Of a stretch of 64,000 bases of DNA, positions 25,884 through 34,230 are shown piece by piece. The DNA comes from JAIROC01 sp031553535. GTDB lineage: Bacteria; Bacteroidota; Bacteroidia; Bacteroidales; WCHB1-69. The first letter of the stretch is position 1; each line of letters opens with the position of its first letter. The notes beneath the pieces were generated by a model, which saw nothing but the letters and a program-made list of their open reading frames with translations, did not search any database and was not told where the DNA came from. The stretch covers positions 27,347 through 91,346 of the forward strand of contig JAVBLM010000049.1 in assembly GCA_031553535.1 (NCBI GenBank). The letters run 5' to 3'. Made by a program: the position numbers and the translations under genes.

Positions 25884-26513
25884 ATGGAGTTGGAATTGGA
25901 AATAAAGTCATATTGCCGGATTACAAATCATAGCGTGTCTTTGAATGGGAAGGAAATACCTGTAACCCGTTCGAATGAAGAAGAAAGTATATGGTTGGAC
26001 GATATCTATAGGTCATTGAAAATGCAATACCTGAAGTTTTTCAAGATGGACGGCCTTTGCAAAGCCGGTTTTCTGGCGGCGGAATTGGTATGCAACGATT
26101 GCGGTTTGGACAGAGATAACCCGAAAAGAGATACGGCAATTGTATGCGTTAATAGTTCTTCTTCTTTAGACGATGATACCGTTTACCAGCAGACGATTGA
26201 AGACAAAGATAATTATTATCCGAGTCCTTCTGTTTTTGTTTATACGCTGGCAAATATTGTAACGGGAGAAATCGCGATACGTCATAAAATTATGGGGGAG
26301 ACTTCCTTCTATATTACCGAGAACTTTTCCCCGCAATATATTTGTGACACAATAAATGATGTGTTTGCAGATAATTCCGTTAACGGATTGTTATGTGGAT
26401 GGACAGAATATTATCATGGCAATTGTGATGTCTTGATGATGTATATTTGCCGAAGCGACGAATCCCCGGTGAAGCTGATATCACAACATATTGCCGGCTT
26501 GTATGGTATTTAA
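25884..26513 (+). CDS. Half-length ketosynthase-like protein, possible chain-length-factor partner
   Basis: A 209-residue protein that resembles the N-terminal half of ketosynthases (the Ketoacyl-synt_2 type): MDGLCKAGFLAAELVC, DTAIVCVNSSSSLDDD, YPSPSVFVYTLANIVTGEIAI. At the place of the nucleophile loop it reads MGETSFYITENFSP, so there is no active-site cysteine, and the C-terminal half with the two histidines is missing. It begins on the base after the second ketosynthase stop, so the two are tightly coupled. By analogy with aryl-polyene gene sets, it probably pairs with that ketosynthase to set chain length or specificity. A new promoter follows, so this is the operon's last gene. Confidence 0.7.
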   Translation: MELELEIKSYCRITNHSVSLNGKEIPVTRSNEEESIWLDDIYRSLKMQYLKFFKMDGLCKAGFLAAELVCNDCGLDRDNPKRDTAIVCVNSSSSLDDDTVYQQTIEDKDNYYPSPSVFVYTLANIVTGEIAIRHKIMGETSFYITENFSPQYICDTINDVFADNSVNGLLCGWTEYYHGNCDVLMMYICRSDESPVKLISQHIAGLYGI

Positions 26514-26578
26514 TATTCCTTGGAGCAAGTTTGTTCTTTCCGTTTCCGCTATAGTAATGTCGTGAGCTTACTTATCGG

Positions 26579-26612
26579 TTGTCATTATGTATGGGGAATT
26601 TTTGTAATTTTG
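26579..26612 (+). promoter_or_regulatory. Putative promoter of the deacetylase-FkbH unit
   Basis: A TTG (26579-26581) and TAATTTTG (26605-26612) are spaced 23 bases apart, a reasonable Bacteroidota -33/-7 pair, ending 16 bases before the ATG at 26629. Confidence 0.55.
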
Positions 26613-26628
26613 CCTTGAATATATATGG

Positions 26629-27699
26629 ATGTTAAAAATGAAAGTTAAGTTATTCCTTACTTTTGATCATGAGTTACCTTTAGGTGGGTTAAATACTTCG
26701 TATAAGAAAGCATTGTTTGATCCGACTCAGAAAGTTATGGACATAGCAGACAGGTATGGTATTAAAATAACCTTATTTTCGGATATTCTTTGTGCTTACA
26801 GATATAAAGAATGGGATTTCGAAGGATTTTATCTGCCGTATCAAGAACAACTCCAATATGCAATTGTAAACAGGAATGATGTGCAGTTACATATTCATCC
26901 GCATTGGTTGACCACGGGATATAACAAGAAAGAGTTTTTACCCTCTAATGATTTTACTTTATCTGATTTTAAGAATGATACATTGTTCGGAGGGATACCG
27001 GGAATTATAAAGTTTTCAATTAATGAGCTTTCCAATATATGTGTTCCGGTGGATAGCAATTACAAATGCATCGCCTTCCGGGGGGGCGGATATAATGTTC
27101 ACCCCAATACGGATTTAATATTTAATAACCTGTATGATAATGGAATTTGTTATGACAGCTCTATGGCAAAAGGTTATTATTTCAGATCCGGTATATCAGA
27201 GATTGATTTCAGAAAATTACCGGATTTACCTAACTGGATTGTTGATCCGGAGGATTATCATGCCGCATTATCGGATAGAACCGGGGTGCTGGAAATTCCC
27301 ATTGCTACAATACCCAAAACCCCTTTTGAAATACCGACAAAGTTCAAATTGAAGAAATATGGGTACAGGGCAGTGGAAAATAGGGGTAGAGTTATTCATA
27401 ACTACTATAAAGCCGACCTGTATTCAACGATAAAGATGCTTTTTGCTGCGAGAATGCTTACGTTTGATAATCATACATTGTCATTGGATTATCTTTTAAA
27501 AATAATTCAATACAACATTAGGAAATATGAAAATAAATCGAATGAGATCATGCTTAGTGTAATCTCCCATCCCAAGAGTATGGGAAATTATTCTTTCGAA
27601 TTGATGGAGGGATTTATATCTTCGATTCAGAGGTTGTACCCGGACGTGGAGTTTACTACATTTTCACAGCACCATAATATGTGGAGTCATACCAAATAA
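26629..27699 (+). CDS. Polysaccharide deacetylase-like protein
   Basis: The start carries LFLTFDHELPLGG, the NodB-type first motif with an Asp-His pair (D13-H14), and VQLHIHPHW (about residues 87-95) supplies the paired metal-binding histidines. These are the hallmarks of zinc-dependent carbohydrate deacetylases. Later motifs (FRGGGYNVHP, YDSSMAKGYYF, MLSVISHPKSMG) also fit. It has 356 residues and no clear signal peptide, which suggests a cytoplasmic sugar or lipid-linked substrate. A second ATG three codons on is possible. It leads a unit with an AAC(3)-like transferase, an FkbH-like protein and an ACP, so it may expose an amine that the transferase then acylates. Confidence 0.78.
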   Translation: MLKMKVKLFLTFDHELPLGGLNTSYKKALFDPTQKVMDIADRYGIKITLFSDILCAYRYKEWDFEGFYLPYQEQLQYAIVNRNDVQLHIHPHWLTTGYNKKEFLPSNDFTLSDFKNDTLFGGIPGIIKFSINELSNICVPVDSNYKCIAFRGGGYNVHPNTDLIFNNLYDNGICYDSSMAKGYYFRSGISEIDFRKLPDLPNWIVDPEDYHAALSDRTGVLEIPIATIPKTPFEIPTKFKLKKYGYRAVENRGRVIHNYYKADLYSTIKMLFAARMLTFDNHTLSLDYLLKIIQYNIRKYENKSNEIMLSVISHPKSMGNYSFELMEGFISSIQRLYPDVEFTTFSQHHNMWSHTK

Positions 27700-27709
27700 C
27701 GGTGGAAAG

Positions 27710-28576
27710 ATGGAGATAAAAAAAATAATATGCAAGATAATCCCTAATCATAAAATAGCAAAAATAAGGAATAAATACTATGTAGTACGCCAGGGATTTC
27801 ATAGACCTATATCTGAGGATTTTTTCATGAATAAAGTTCTATTCAGGCTTGGTATAAACAAAGGGGATACATTGTTTATCCATAGTTCCATGGATTTCTT
27901 GAATATAGACTTTTCCCCCCTTCGGCTGTTGGATATACTGATTGATACGGTTGGGAAAGATGGGAATCTGATTTTTCCTGCCTGGCATTTTAACTACCGG
28001 GCAGAAGATTATTTGAAAGACGACAGTACTGTCTTTGATATAAAGCGTTCGCCGGCAGTAATGGGCTTATTACCTGAATTGGCAAGGAGGCTTCCGGGTG
28101 CACAGAGAAGTATTCATCCTGTAAGTTCGGTTGTTGCCGTCGGTATAAATGCGGAGGAAATAGTTGGTAGTCACGAACAATCCGTGTATCCCTGTGGGGA
28201 GTTAAGCCCTTATTATAAGATGTTGAAATATAATGCCAAGATAATAGGGCTTGGGGTTAACGCAAACTTTCTTTCGTTTGTTCATTGCCCGGAAGATATT
28301 ATGGGAAAGGATTTTCCAATACAAACTCGAACCGACAAGTTGTATATAGGTAAAGTGAGATTAATTTCCGGTGAGATTGTTCATGTGGAGACACTGGCAG
28401 CGCATCAGAATATTCAGAAAAGGAATATACCTGTGTTCTTGAAGAAATATATATCAGGGGAAATCTATTCTGCATATAGAATACATGGCAGTGATTTCTA
28501 TGTTGTGGATGCAAATGCCTTGTTTGATAAAATGATCGGATTGGCCAAACAAAATAAAACGATATACAATACTTGA
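27710..28576 (+). CDS. AAC(3)-family N-acyltransferase
   Basis: The fold family includes aminoglycoside 3-N-acetyltransferases. Shared landmarks: LGINKGDTLFIHSSM (about residues 47-61), NLIFPAWHFNY, the signature RSIHPVSSVVAVG (about 130-142), and LGVNANFLSFVHCPE, aligning with the AAC(3) cofactor/His region. The length of 288 residues is usual. The neighbours argue against drug resistance: it stands between a deacetylase-like gene and an FkbH/ACP pair (1-base gap to FkbH). I infer that it moves an acyl group, perhaps glyceryl from the ACP, to a sugar amine. Confidence 0.82.
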   Translation: MEIKKIICKIIPNHKIAKIRNKYYVVRQGFHRPISEDFFMNKVLFRLGINKGDTLFIHSSMDFLNIDFSPLRLLDILIDTVGKDGNLIFPAWHFNYRAEDYLKDDSTVFDIKRSPAVMGLLPELARRLPGAQRSIHPVSSVVAVGINAEEIVGSHEQSVYPCGELSPYYKMLKYNAKIIGLGVNANFLSFVHCPEDIMGKDFPIQTRTDKLYIGKVRLISGEIVHVETLAAHQNIQKRNIPVFLKKYISGEIYSAYRIHGSDFYVVDANALFDKMIGLAKQNKTIYNT

Positions 28577-28577
28577 A

Positions 28578-30167
28578 ATGAAATATTTTATATTCAGGAA
28601 TTATACAATCGAACCATTTTTTGAAGATATAAATGCTTCTTTTTCCGGATATGGAGATATTTCTTTTATTGATGAGACGGCTGATGCTTATATCTGGTTT
28701 TATCTGCCGCCATATAAGGTCAGCAGTGATATAGCTGCTAAGGAAATATCGAATTATAGTAACTTATTGGAATTGATTTTGTCCCGATTGGATCCATCCA
28801 AGCCGTTTCTTATCTTTTCTATGCAGTTGATTTATAGTATACCTTATCAACTGTCGGAGAATATATTGGAGGAGGCTATCTGCCAGTATAATCGTAGAAT
28901 ATATGGGATATCTGAAAATAATTTGAATATAAAAATCATTAATATATCCGGGTTTTACCGTCGCTTCTCTGAAAACGAATTGATAGACTGGAGGTTTTAT
29001 TTCCTTTCGCAGATGTCTTTAAATCCTAAGCTGGCCAATGATTTTTCCCGCTGGTTTTTACGGCAATTGGATATTGTGGAAATGAAACGGAAGAAATGTA
29101 TTGTTCTGGATCTGGATAATACCCTCTGGGGAGGAATATTGGGAGAAGATGGGGTGGAAGGTATAAAGATCGATGGCGATTACCCCGGTAATGCCTACCG
29201 TTTCTTTCAGCAATATTTGATGGAGTTGGGCCACCATGGGATATTACTGGCCATATGTAGTAAAAATAATGAAGAGGATGTTCTTGAAATATGGGAGAAA
29301 TACCCTGATCTGATATTAGGGAAAGATAATATTGTAGCCTATAAGATTAATTGGAATAACAAAGCCGATAATATAAAGGAGATCGCTTCGGAGTTAAATA
29401 TCGGGTTGGACAGTATGGTTTTTATTGATGATAGCCCGGCAGAGAGGGAATTAGTCCGGCAGATGTTGCCGCAGGTAACGGTTCCCGATTTTCCTGATCA
29501 GCCTTATCTTTTTCCTGAATTTATAAAAGGTCTTACAGAAAAGTATTTTAGCGCTTATCATTTGACCAGGGAAGATCTTTCAAGAATGCAACAATATAAA
29601 GAGAATTTTGCGCGTATACAAACCCAAGGTCGGTTTGCCGATTTTGAGAATTATTTGCGAAGCCTGGAAATGGAGTTGACGGTAGAGCCATTGGATAATG
29701 TTAATATAACGCGTATTTCACAAATGACTCAGAGAACGAACCAGTTTAATTTGACAACTCATAGATATACGGAAGCGGATATTTTGGATTTTGCGAAAAG
29801 AAAATACTGGATTTATGCTCTACGGGTAAAAGACTGTTTCGGAGATAATGGCTTGACCGGGTTAATCATTTTAGATAAAAAAAAGGAATTGGCAAGGATT
29901 GATACATTCCTTTTGAGTTGCCGGATTCTGGGAAGGAATATCGAAGATGTGTTTATGCGGTATATGCTTATGAAATTAAAAAACAGTGGTGTACATAAGA
30001 TTGAAGCTTCCTATATCGGAACCTCAAAAAATGGCCAGGTTGCTGATTTTTATGACAGAATAGGCTTTGAGTTGAGGAATAACAATGAAGGAACTAAGAA
30101 TTACTATTTGAATCTTAATAGATTTGAATATAATGTTGAGGATTTATATCTAATAAAAGAAAAATGA
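28578..30167 (+). CDS. FkbH-like HAD phosphatase/glyceryl-ACP loading protein
   Basis: FkbH proteins take D-1,3-bisphosphoglycerate, dephosphorylate it and load a glyceryl unit on an ACP. HAD motif I is VLDLDNTLWGGILGEDG, with the aspartates D178 and D180. Motif III-like IDDSPAERELVRQMLP lies at about 289-304. A C-terminal GNAT-like part is present (RTNQFNLTTHRYTEADI, LLSCRILGRNIEDVFM, ending FYDRIGFELRN). Residues 1-165 are a family-specific N-terminal region. The length of 529 residues fits. The ATGA overlap with the next gene, an ACP, is the expected partner arrangement. Confidence 0.9.
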   Translation: MKYFIFRNYTIEPFFEDINASFSGYGDISFIDETADAYIWFYLPPYKVSSDIAAKEISNYSNLLELILSRLDPSKPFLIFSMQLIYSIPYQLSENILEEAICQYNRRIYGISENNLNIKIINISGFYRRFSENELIDWRFYFLSQMSLNPKLANDFSRWFLRQLDIVEMKRKKCIVLDLDNTLWGGILGEDGVEGIKIDGDYPGNAYRFFQQYLMELGHHGILLAICSKNNEEDVLEIWEKYPDLILGKDNIVAYKINWNNKADNIKEIASELNIGLDSMVFIDDSPAERELVRQMLPQVTVPDFPDQPYLFPEFIKGLTEKYFSAYHLTREDLSRMQQYKENFARIQTQGRFADFENYLRSLEMELTVEPLDNVNITRISQMTQRTNQFNLTTHRYTEADILDFAKRKYWIYALRVKDCFGDNGLTGLIILDKKKELARIDTFLLSCRILGRNIEDVFMRYMLMKLKNSGVHKIEASYIGTSKNGQVADFYDRIGFELRNNNEGTKNYYLNLNRFEYNVEDLYLIKEK

Positions 30168-30391
30168 GAGAAAGAATAAAATCCGTTATAAAACGGGTAT
30201 TTAAATTAAATCATGTCAGGGATGATATATCGCAAAGTAACTGTGATCGGTGGAATTCATTAGGTCATTTGAATTTGATCGTAGAATTGGAGATGGAATT
30301 TGATGTCTCTTTTAAACCGGAGGACATTATCGAGATAAAATCATTGGATATGATTGAAAAGAAATTAAACTCTTTTATTGCTGCGCGATAA
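30164..30391 (+). CDS. Acyl carrier protein partnered with FkbH
   Basis: A 75-residue carrier protein. Ser32 in DRWNSLGHLNLIVELE is the phosphopantetheine site, in the W-[DN]-S-L-x-H-L form typical of ACPs that serve FkbH proteins. The ending SLDMIEKKLNSFI is also typical. It overlaps the FkbH gene by four bases and ends the unit. Confidence 0.9.
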   Translation: MRERIKSVIKRVFKLNHVRDDISQSNCDRWNSLGHLNLIVELEMEFDVSFKPEDIIEIKSLDMIEKKLNSFIAAR

Positions 30392-30588
30392 TATTCCGGT
30401 ATCAAACGATTACTATAACATGAGTTCGGGATTTATATCTCATTCCATCAATGATTTGTCGAGTTTTAATATTGGAAAATCTTACAAACGAATGTAGAAT
30501 CCCATTATATGAAAACAAAATATAGTAAAATAACGTTCCCTGATATAATAAAAGTATCAAATAAAGTAAGATAATCTATTTTTTTAGG

Positions 30589-30882
30589 GACTGTTTGATA
30601 TAAAATACTGTTTCAAAAATGCCGGGCATACTTTCATAGTATTGCGAAATCGTCCCCGATGCTCCGGTCATACTTTCGCATAGTTGCGAAACCGTCTCCG
30701 ATACTCCGGTCATATTTTCGCATAATTGCGAAACTGTCCCCGATGCTCCGGTCATACTTTCGCATAATTGCGAAACCGTTCCTGATGCTCCGATTATACT
30801 TTCGCATGGTTGCGAAACCGTCTCCGATGCTCCGGTTATACTTTCACCATGTTATGAAACCGTTTCCGGTATGCCGGGCATG
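30589..30882 (+). repeat. 42-bp hairpin tandem array 4 (six units plus a decayed one)
   Basis: Units start at 30631, 30673, 30715, 30757, 30799 and 30841, exactly 42 bases apart. Each opens with a palindrome of form TTTCGCATAGTTGCGAAA (7-bp stem, four-base loop TAGT, TAAT or TGGT) and has a 24-base spacer containing CGATGCTCCGGTCATA. The outermost units are more diverged. The gap 30392-31053 holds nothing else that I recognise. Confidence 0.93.
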
Positions 30883-31053
30883 ATCCCGTGAGTATTTTCC
30901 ATTATTATTATTGTTTTCAGATTATTTTATTTCCTGCTGTAACCCAACCGGGCTTCAAAAAGACTGTCGTAATTATAAGAATAACATGAGTTTGGGATCA
31001 AACAAACAATAAATCAAAATATTATATAGTAGTGATTGAAATTTTTATTAGAC

Positions 31054-31567
31054 TTGTCAAAAGTTAAGATAAAATGAATAGGGATTCACTCCGTTGAGCT
31101 CGCAAGCTCGGTTGTTTCATCGTTTCTCCTCACAGTGACGGAAATGCGTCATTGCTAACTTCATCCGCACCAGAACGCGAAGCAGGTAAGAGTAGTGAGA
31201 CTTTTAAGCGAACTAATCCCTTCAAAAGAAAACGGATACTGAAACAAGTTACCAATGACAGAGATTATCTCACTTCGCTTCGATGCTCTCACATGCTTTG
31301 CATTCGGATGCTTCGTTCCTCGCAATGACGCTCTTAACCAACATATTGCCGTTATTGCGAGGAGTGAGGGACGAACGACGTGGCAATCCCTGGCAAAAGA
31401 GCGATTTTTCTTTTCAGTTACTGTCATTTCTCACTGTTTGATTGTTTATTATTTACCATTCAGTATGATACAGGTTTATTCAGAGCGAGGAACGAAGCAC
31501 CTGGGGCACGAAGTGTAGCGGAAGCATCGAAACACAGTGAGATAACTCCTAAGTCAATTTTTGACAA
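31054..31567. repeat. Composite dispersed repeat element with inverted ends, copy C
   Basis: A 514-base non-coding block bounded by TTGTCAAAAGTT (31054-31065) and AATTTTTGACAA (31556-31567), inverted repeats matching at 11 of 12 positions. Inside are the dispersed-repeat cores: CTCCGTTGAGCTCGCAAGC, GCTTCGTTCCTCGCAATGAC and GCATCGAAACACAGTGAGAT, partly in opposite orientations. The frames open across it are short, overlapping and repeat-derived. Confidence 0.7.
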
Positions 31568-31581
31568 CTTTAATATATATC

Positions 31582-32775
31582 TTATAATAGACTTTCCTTC
31601 CGGAAGATTTTTGTTACGCGGTCAAAAATTCCTGTCAGATAGGCGATAGTCATTCCATAATTGGAGACCGGAATACCAAGATCAACGATTTGTTTGATCC
31701 GGACCGAAACTTGTTTGTCCGTAACCATACAAGCACCGCATTGAATCGCCATAGCATATTTGTCAAGTTTGGGTAGAGGGGAAAGGGCAGATGTCATTTC
31801 AAAATGAATATCCTTACCGGTAGTGGCGCGAATAAGATTTGGGATCTTATGATGCCCGATATCTTCACAAGAGACGGGGTGTGTGCAGGATTCTAACATT
31901 AAAACGGTATCGCCGTCTTGTAGCTTGCTTAAATAGGGTGTTCCTTTGAGGTAGTTTTCAAAGTTCCCTTTTGCCCGCGCTAATATAACACTGAAACTGG
32001 TTAATGGAATATCCAATGGAACCAGTTTGGAAACGGTATCAAAAACCTGGCTGTCTGTGATTACTAAGTCCGGGGTTTGTTTTTGTAAATACATTTCCAA
32101 CTCCTCCGGTTGAAGTCCTATGGCAACAGCATGATTGTCCAAGACATCCCGGATTAATTGTACCTGGGGTAATATCAATCGTCCTTCGGGAGCTTCCCGG
32201 TCTTGAGGCATCACCAACAGGATCAGATCATCTTTTTTAATAATATCACCAATTAATGATTTTGCCGTATAAGCGGTAGGAGGCGTTATTTCAACTATTT
32301 TTTTTATCAGCTCATCCATACCTGTTTTACCAATAGCACTGGTTTCCAGGACAGGGACGTTGTATTCACTCAATTCCCTTTTCAAAGAATGGGATAGGGG
32401 AATTAAGTCTGATTTGTTATGTACAATCAAGTAAGGTATCAGGGATGATTTCAGCTCGGCAATAATTTCTTTTTCGAATTCTCCCAGAAGGTTGCCGGTT
32501 AATACAATTATAGCAACGTCAATGGTTTTGAGGACTTCTTTGGTTTTTTTGATACGCTTTTCTCCCAGCTGTCCGGTATCATCCAATCCGGCTGTATCTA
32601 CCAGAACGGCCGGGCCCATTCCAAAGAGTTCAATGGTTTTTTTTACCGGATCGGTAGTTGTTCCTGCTTGCGGTGATACGATAGCGATATCCTGATTGGC
32701 AATTGCATTAATCAAGGAGCTTTTTCCTGTATTCCTGCGTCCGAAAATGCCTATAAATACTCGTTGGGTTCCCAT
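31582..32775 (-). CDS. hydF: [FeFe]-hydrogenase H-cluster maturation GTPase HydF
   Basis: HydF is the scaffold on which the 2Fe subcluster is assembled before transfer to HydA. The N-terminal GTPase has P-loop GRRNTGKSS (residues 12-20), TTTDP (39-43), DTAGLDD and HNKSD. The C-terminal cluster domain has Cys297-x-His299 and Cys346-x-x-Cys349; the position before Cys346, His in many members, is Gln345. It has 397 residues. No hydE, hydG or hydA is in the window, so they would be elsewhere. Its presence implies an [FeFe]-hydrogenase and anaerobic metabolism. It stands alone on the minus strand with its own -7 element. Confidence 0.92.
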   Translation of the reverse strand: MGTQRVFIGIFGRRNTGKSSLINAIANQDIAIVSPQAGTTTDPVKKTIELFGMGPAVLVDTAGLDDTGQLGEKRIKKTKEVLKTIDVAIIVLTGNLLGEFEKEIIAELKSSLIPYLIVHNKSDLIPLSHSLKRELSEYNVPVLETSAIGKTGMDELIKKIVEITPPTAYTAKSLIGDIIKKDDLILLVMPQDREAPEGRLILPQVQLIRDVLDNHAVAIGLQPEELEMYLQKQTPDLVITDSQVFDTVSKLVPLDIPLTSFSVILARAKGNFENYLKGTPYLSKLQDGDTVLMLESCTHPVSCEDIGHHKIPNLIRATTGKDIHFEMTSALSPLPKLDKYAMAIQCGACMVTDKQVSVRIKQIVDLGIPVSNYGMTIAYLTGIFDRVTKIFRKESLL

Positions 32776-32788
32776 AATTTTTAATTTG

Positions 32789-32796
32789 CAAAAATA
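32789..32796 (-). promoter_or_regulatory. Putative -7 promoter element of hydF
   Basis: On the minus strand this reads TATTTTTG, matching TAnnTTTG, 13 bases before the hydF ATG. Confidence 0.55.
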
Positions 32797-32988
32797 TATA
32801 AAATTATTAGTTTGATAGAATCTGTCTTTTAAATTTATTGAGCTGTTAAACTGTTGAGTTGGTTATTCGGTTCTGCTTGTTGTGTATTGCCTTTTTCTAT
32901 TTTTTTCTGTTGATCTCGCAGATTTTCGCGGATTTATTTAACCGTAAGGGGATACGAAATTTTCAATTCTTCATTCTCCATTCTCAAT

Positions 32989-34230
32989 TTATAGAAAAAG
33001 GCATGCATCCCCATAACTTAGGAAACGAAAGTCATGGGAAATGGCATACTTATAGATGTTTTTCCATTCCCCTCCGACAAATGCGGAAATTAATAATAAT
33101 AAGGTACTTTGCGGTTGATGAAAGTTAGTGACAATTCCTCTCACCATTTTAGGTTGATAATCAGGTGTGATCATTAAAGCGGTAGACGCATGCAGGGTAT
33201 TTATGTCGTTTTTATCCATGAAATTTAAAATAGCCTGTAGCGATTGTTCCACGCTTAGCTGTTTTGGAATTAATGACTCGTATACTTCCCATTGGGCAAT
33301 GTGTAACAGGGAATTATTTTCAGAAATATATTCCTGATTCGAAGCTGCTAATTTTACCCCTATCCAATACAAACTTTCCAGAGACCGGGCGGTAGTAGTC
33401 CCTACGGCAATGATCTTTTTATCCTTATAATGTAAAAATTGTTTGATGGATCCTTTTGTGAAAAGCAATTGTTCACAATGCATGGTGTGATTTTCAATAC
33501 AGGTTTCGGTGACCGGCTTAAATGTACCTGCCCCGACATGCAATGTAATATATTCTGTCGGAATATTTTCCTTTCTGATTTTTTCTAAGACTTCTGTTGT
33601 AAAATGTAATCCGGCCGTAGGTGCCGCAACCGATCCTTTTTCTTTGGCATAGATGGTCTGATAACGTTCCGTGTCATCATGTATTGCTTTTCGTTTGATA
33701 TAAGGAGGCAATGGAATGTTGCCGACACTGTCCAATACTTCTGCAAAAGATAAGGTTTCGGGAGCCCAGCTAAATCGTATCCGGAAAGATGCAGAAGAAT
33801 GTTTTCCTATTCTTTCCGCATGTAAAATACCTGATGATTGCCCCCCATAGTTGAATTCAAGGCTTAATGGAGTGGTGAACCGTTTATTATTGCCGACAAA
33901 ACATTCCCATTCGCAACATCCTTTTGTCTCAAAGATAAGAGAATGTATCGTAGTAGGAGCTAATGGTTCCAGGCAGAATATTTCTATTATCGATCCTGTT
34001 GGCTTCGGAAATAAAATCCGGGCCTGTATTACGCGTGTATTATTAAAAACCAGTAAACTATCACCGGGAAGATATTGCGGTATGTGTTTAAAAGTATCTT
34101 CGGAAATAGTATTGTCTTTAAAAATTAGTAATTTAGACTCATCCCGGTTTTTACAGGGAGAAAAAGCAATCTTTTCTTCCGGTAGATTATAATTATAATC
34201 GTTTATATTAATGTTTTTTGGATTATTCAT
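32989..34230 (-). CDS. queA: S-adenosylmethionine:tRNA ribosyltransferase-isomerase
   Basis: QueA transfers and rearranges the ribose of SAM onto preQ1 in tRNA to make epoxyqueuosine at the wobble base of GUN anticodons. Motifs: YNLPEEKIAFSPCKNRDESKLL at the start (NLPEEKIA in brief), DSLLVFNNTRVIQARI, GSVAAPTAGLHFT, LHVGAGTFKPV and TTTARSLESLYWIG. The ending HDFRFLSYGDACLFL is the family's. At 413 residues it is somewhat longer than the E. coli enzyme (356), as is common in Bacteroidota. It overlaps the upstream glycosyltransferase gene by 8 bases. Confidence 0.95.
   Translation of the reverse strand: MNNPKNININDYNYNLPEEKIAFSPCKNRDESKLLIFKDNTISEDTFKHIPQYLPGDSLLVFNNTRVIQARILFPKPTGSIIEIFCLEPLAPTTIHSLIFETKGCCEWECFVGNNKRFTTPLSLEFNYGGQSSGILHAERIGKHSSASFRIRFSWAPETLSFAEVLDSVGNIPLPPYIKRKAIHDDTERYQTIYAKEKGSVAAPTAGLHFTTEVLEKIRKENIPTEYITLHVGAGTFKPVTETCIENHTMHCEQLLFTKGSIKQFLHYKDKKIIAVGTTTARSLESLYWIGVKLAASNQEYISENNSLLHIAQWEVYESLIPKQLSVEQSLQAILNFMDKNDINTLHASTALMITPDYQPKMVRGIVTNFHQPQSTLLLLISAFVGGEWKNIYKYAISHDFRFLSYGDACLFL

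Noticed and set aside
27710..28576. Aminoglycoside resistance gene
   Set aside because: The fold is AAC(3)-like, but the gene sits in an FkbH/ACP/deacetylase operon, so a biosynthetic acyl transfer is more likely.
30659..30883. Frame with repeats of the type MLRSYFRIIAKPS
   Set aside because: It is the 42-bp array 4 read in one frame; the conserved feature is the palindrome, not the peptide.
31161..31649. Several overlapping frames of 87-89 codons
   Set aside because: They lie inside the dispersed repeat element, on both strands, without start context or recognisable protein sequence.
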